This document shows, one piece after another, positions 7,421 to 8,439 of a stretch of DNA of 8,439 nt. The stretch comes from an uncultured Eubacteriales bacterium. Lineage in GTDB: Bacteria > Bacillota > Clostridia > Christensenellales > UBA1242. The stretch is from contig CARXKP010000013.1 in assembly GCA_949096025.1 (NCBI GenBank), forward strand, positions 1 to 8,439. The letters run 5' to 3'. Position 1 is the first letter of the stretch. Each line of letters starts with the position of its first letter. The position numbers and the translations under genes are program-made. Under the pieces are notes generated by a model. The model did not search any database and was not told where the DNA came from. It saw only the letters and a program-made list of their open reading frames with translations.

Positions 7421-7459
7421 AGTAAAAACGAACCAAATTTTAGGTTTGTTTTTATTTTT
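7421..7459. terminator. Second hairpin with T-runs on both strands, possible bidirectional terminator
   Basis: AAAAACGAACC (7424-7434) pairs with GGTTTGTTTTT (7443-7453), with one G-T wobble, around an 8-base loop. The pairing can extend outward to about 7421 and 7456. A T-rich tail (7449-7459) follows on the + strand, and an A-run (7414-7420) precedes it, which is a T-run on the minus strand. It has the form of an intrinsic terminator in either direction. No gene ends just before it on the + strand, so it is either a backup terminator for ftsH, the end of a small RNA, or insulation of the cassette that follows. Confidence 0.6.
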
Positions 7460-7507
7460 ATCGTGACAGAAAGTAAAAAGTTATATAAAAAATTAAACCT
7501 ATTTGTT

Positions 7508-7524
7508 AAATCATTAGTTGATTT
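7508..7524. promoter_or_regulatory. Dyad AAATCA-N5-TGATTT over the -35 box, candidate operator
   Basis: Six-base perfect inverted arms (7508-7513 and 7519-7524) are separated by five bases. The right arm covers the -35 box of the promoter for the XRE gene. Its size and position fit an operator bound by a small dimeric XRE repressor, so negative autoregulation is likely (inference). Confidence 0.45.
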
Positions 7525-7546
7525 TTTATATATAAAATGTTATAAT
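7518..7546 (+). promoter_or_regulatory. Strong extended -10 promoter for the XRE-methyltransferase operon
   Basis: TTGATT (7518-7523) and a consensus TATAAT (7541-7546) are 17 bases apart, and a TG one base upstream of the -10 (7538-7539) makes it an extended element. The predicted transcript start is near 7552, about 20 bases before the ATG at 7573. This is the best promoter match in the window. Confidence 0.85.
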
Positions 7547-7558
7547 ATTTTACATATA
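7527..7558. promoter_or_regulatory. Imperfect palindrome centred on the -10 box
   Basis: The 12-base arms 7527-7538 and 7547-7558 are inverted repeats with 11 of 12 positions matching. They flank an 8-base centre containing the -10 box. This could be a second binding site for the regulator encoded just downstream, or a by-product of the AT-rich sequence. Confidence 0.3.
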
Positions 7559-7572
7559 AAGAGGTGTATTCA

Positions 7573-7773
7573 ATGAGTTTTGCTGAGAGTATTAAATTTG
7601 TTAGAATTAAATTAAATCTATCACAAGAAGATCTCGCTAGAGCTTTAGGTGTGAGTTTTGCAACTGTAAATAGATGGGAAAATGGAACATATAACCCAAG
7701 CAGGCTTGCAAAAAAATCTTTCGAAATATTTTGTAAAGATAATAATGTTGTTGTTGAGGTGAAATATGAGTAA
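7573..7773 (+). CDS. Small XRE-family helix-turn-helix regulator
   Basis: This is a 66-residue DNA-binding protein consisting almost only of a Cro/C1-type helix-turn-helix. The second helix is QEDLARALG (residues 18-26). The recognition helix and its signature, SFATVNRWENG (28-38), follow, then NPSRLAKKSFEIFCKDN. I chose ATG 7573 over the in-frame GTG at 7564. GAGGTG (7561-7566) then lies 6 bases upstream as the ribosome binding site and the protein begins MSFAESIKFVR, whereas the GTG is part of that site. The last 8 bases overlap the methyltransferase gene. It is most likely an autoregulator of the operon, comparable in role to the controller proteins of type II restriction-modification systems, although those are usually somewhat longer. 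The dyads over its own promoter support this role. The family is certain; the regulatory target is inferred. Confidence 0.93.
   Translation: MSFAESIKFVRIKLNLSQEDLARALGVSFATVNRWENGTYNPSRLAKKSFEIFCKDNNVVVEVKYE
7756..7761 (+). promoter_or_regulatory. Ribosome binding site of the methyltransferase gene
   Basis: GAGGTG lies 4 bases before ATG 7766, inside the end of the XRE gene. It is the same hexamer as the site before that gene. The overlap suggests coupled translation of regulator and enzyme. Confidence 0.7.
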
Positions 7774-8439
7774 AAGATTTGTTGACCTATTTGCGGGTTG
7801 TGGTGGATTAAGCCTTGGAATGGAGAAAGCGGGTTTTGAAGTTGCGTTCGCTAGTGATATAGACCCTATATGTTTGGAAACTTATATAAGGAATAGGAAT
7901 TTAGAAAATAATAAAATATTTGTAGGTGATATTTCAGAGTTAAATGCTAGATTTAACGAATACGCTCAAAATTTTGAAAATATAGATTTAGTTTGTGGTG
8001 GTCCACCCTGCCAAGGATTTTCTATGGCGAATAGACAAAGGCTTATAAATGATCCAAGAAATTCTTTATATAAAGAGTACCTTTTATTTTTACAAAAAAC
8101 AAAACCAAGGTTTTTTATTATGGAAAATGTAAAAGGAATGTTAAATAAAATTGATGAGATTTTACTTGATGTAAGAACTTATCTTGGAGATGAATATGAT
8201 GTTGCTTTTGATGTTTTTAATGCCAAAAATTTTGGTGTTCCTCAAAATAGAGAAAGATTAATTGTCATTGGTAATAGAATTGGTATTAACACACAAGGAA
8301 TAATCAATAACATACATGAGAAAGAAAAAAACATCAAAAAATTTACTCTTGGAGAAGCAATTTTTGATTTGCCAAAATTAGAACCAAATAGAATTAAAAA
8401 TAACAATAGAGTTGAGTTAAAAGAAACAGGTTTTACATG
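7766..8439 (+). CDS. DNA (cytosine-5-)-methyltransferase, 3' end missing
   Basis: This enzyme transfers a methyl group from S-adenosylmethionine to carbon 5 of cytosine in a specific DNA sequence. The 224 codons present hold the catalytic half. Motif I is DLFAGCGGLSLG (residues 7-18, cofactor binding), the motif II region is SDID (30-33), and motif IV is GGPPCQGFS (78-86) with catalytic Cys82. Motif VI is ENV (120-122, with Glu120 protonating the base) and motif VIII is QNRER (160-164). The spacing closely follows M.HhaI, where the corresponding residues are Cys81, Glu119 and Arg165. The target-recognition domain and motifs IX-X lie mostly beyond the window, so the recognised sequence cannot be inferred. 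The frame remains open at the right edge with no disruption. Paired with an XRE regulator, it is probably the modification enzyme of a restriction-modification or related defence locus. A solitary methylase cannot be excluded. Confidence 0.97.
   Translation, partial: MSKRFVDLFAGCGGLSLGMEKAGFEVAFASDIDPICLETYIRNRNLENNKIFVGDISELNARFNEYAQNFENIDLVCGGPPCQGFSMANRQRLINDPRNSLYKEYLLFLQKTKPRFFIMENVKGMLNKIDEILLDVRTYLGDEYDVAFDVFNAKNFGVPQNRERLIVIGNRIGINTQGIINNIHEKEKNIKKFTLGEAIFDLPKLEPNRIKNNNRVELKETGFT

Noticed and set aside
7564..7566. GTG as the start of the XRE regulator
   Set aside because: This GTG is part of the GAGGTG ribosome binding site for the ATG at 7573, so starting here would leave no such site.

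Overview
The window is AT-rich DNA with the standard genetic code: TGA acts as a stop, tryptophan is TGG, and ribosome binding sites are strong AAGGAGG types. It carries a tricistronic GerA-type spore germinant receptor operon, so it most likely comes from an endospore-forming low-GC Bacillota, probably a clostridial lineage. I cannot name a genus. All recognised genes are on the + strand.

Layout. (1) Positions 1-3830 hold gerA (5' end outside the window), gerB and gerC, overlapping by 4 and 17 bases. They encode the A, B and C subunits of a spore inner-membrane germinant receptor. The C subunit is unusual: it lacks the lipobox cysteine of its family and has a long Gly/Ser-rich linker between its two halves. 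(2) Positions 3831-3944 are a short spacer without a convincing terminator. It carries an extended -10 promoter for the next gene. (3) Positions 3945-7273 hold ftsH, a membrane AAA+ zinc protease about 170-180 residues longer than usual, with a SHOCT-like helical pair and a long charged tail. It is followed, with a one-base TAATG overlap, by an unrecognised single-pass membrane protein whose charged cytosolic N-terminus resembles the FtsH tail. A good intrinsic terminator (7272-7303) closes this unit. (4) Positions 7304-7572 are very AT-rich and hold no gene. They contain a second hairpin with T-runs on both sides, then a strong promoter flanked by dyad symmetries. (5) Positions 7573-8439 hold a 66-residue XRE-type regulator, overlapping by 8 bases a DNA cytosine-5 methyltransferase that runs off the right edge. 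This looks like the start of a restriction-modification or other defence cassette.

How the genes fit together: the Ger proteins would sense germinants in the dormant spore. FtsH does membrane protein quality control and is known to be needed for sporulation in Bacillus subtilis. The uncharacterised membrane protein may be an FtsH partner (inference). The XRE-methyltransferase pair is a separate, self-regulated accessory unit. The first 7.3 kb looks like conventional core genome with lineage-specific twists. The last 0.9 kb looks accessory, and its interesting part (restriction enzyme or other effectors) would lie beyond the window.
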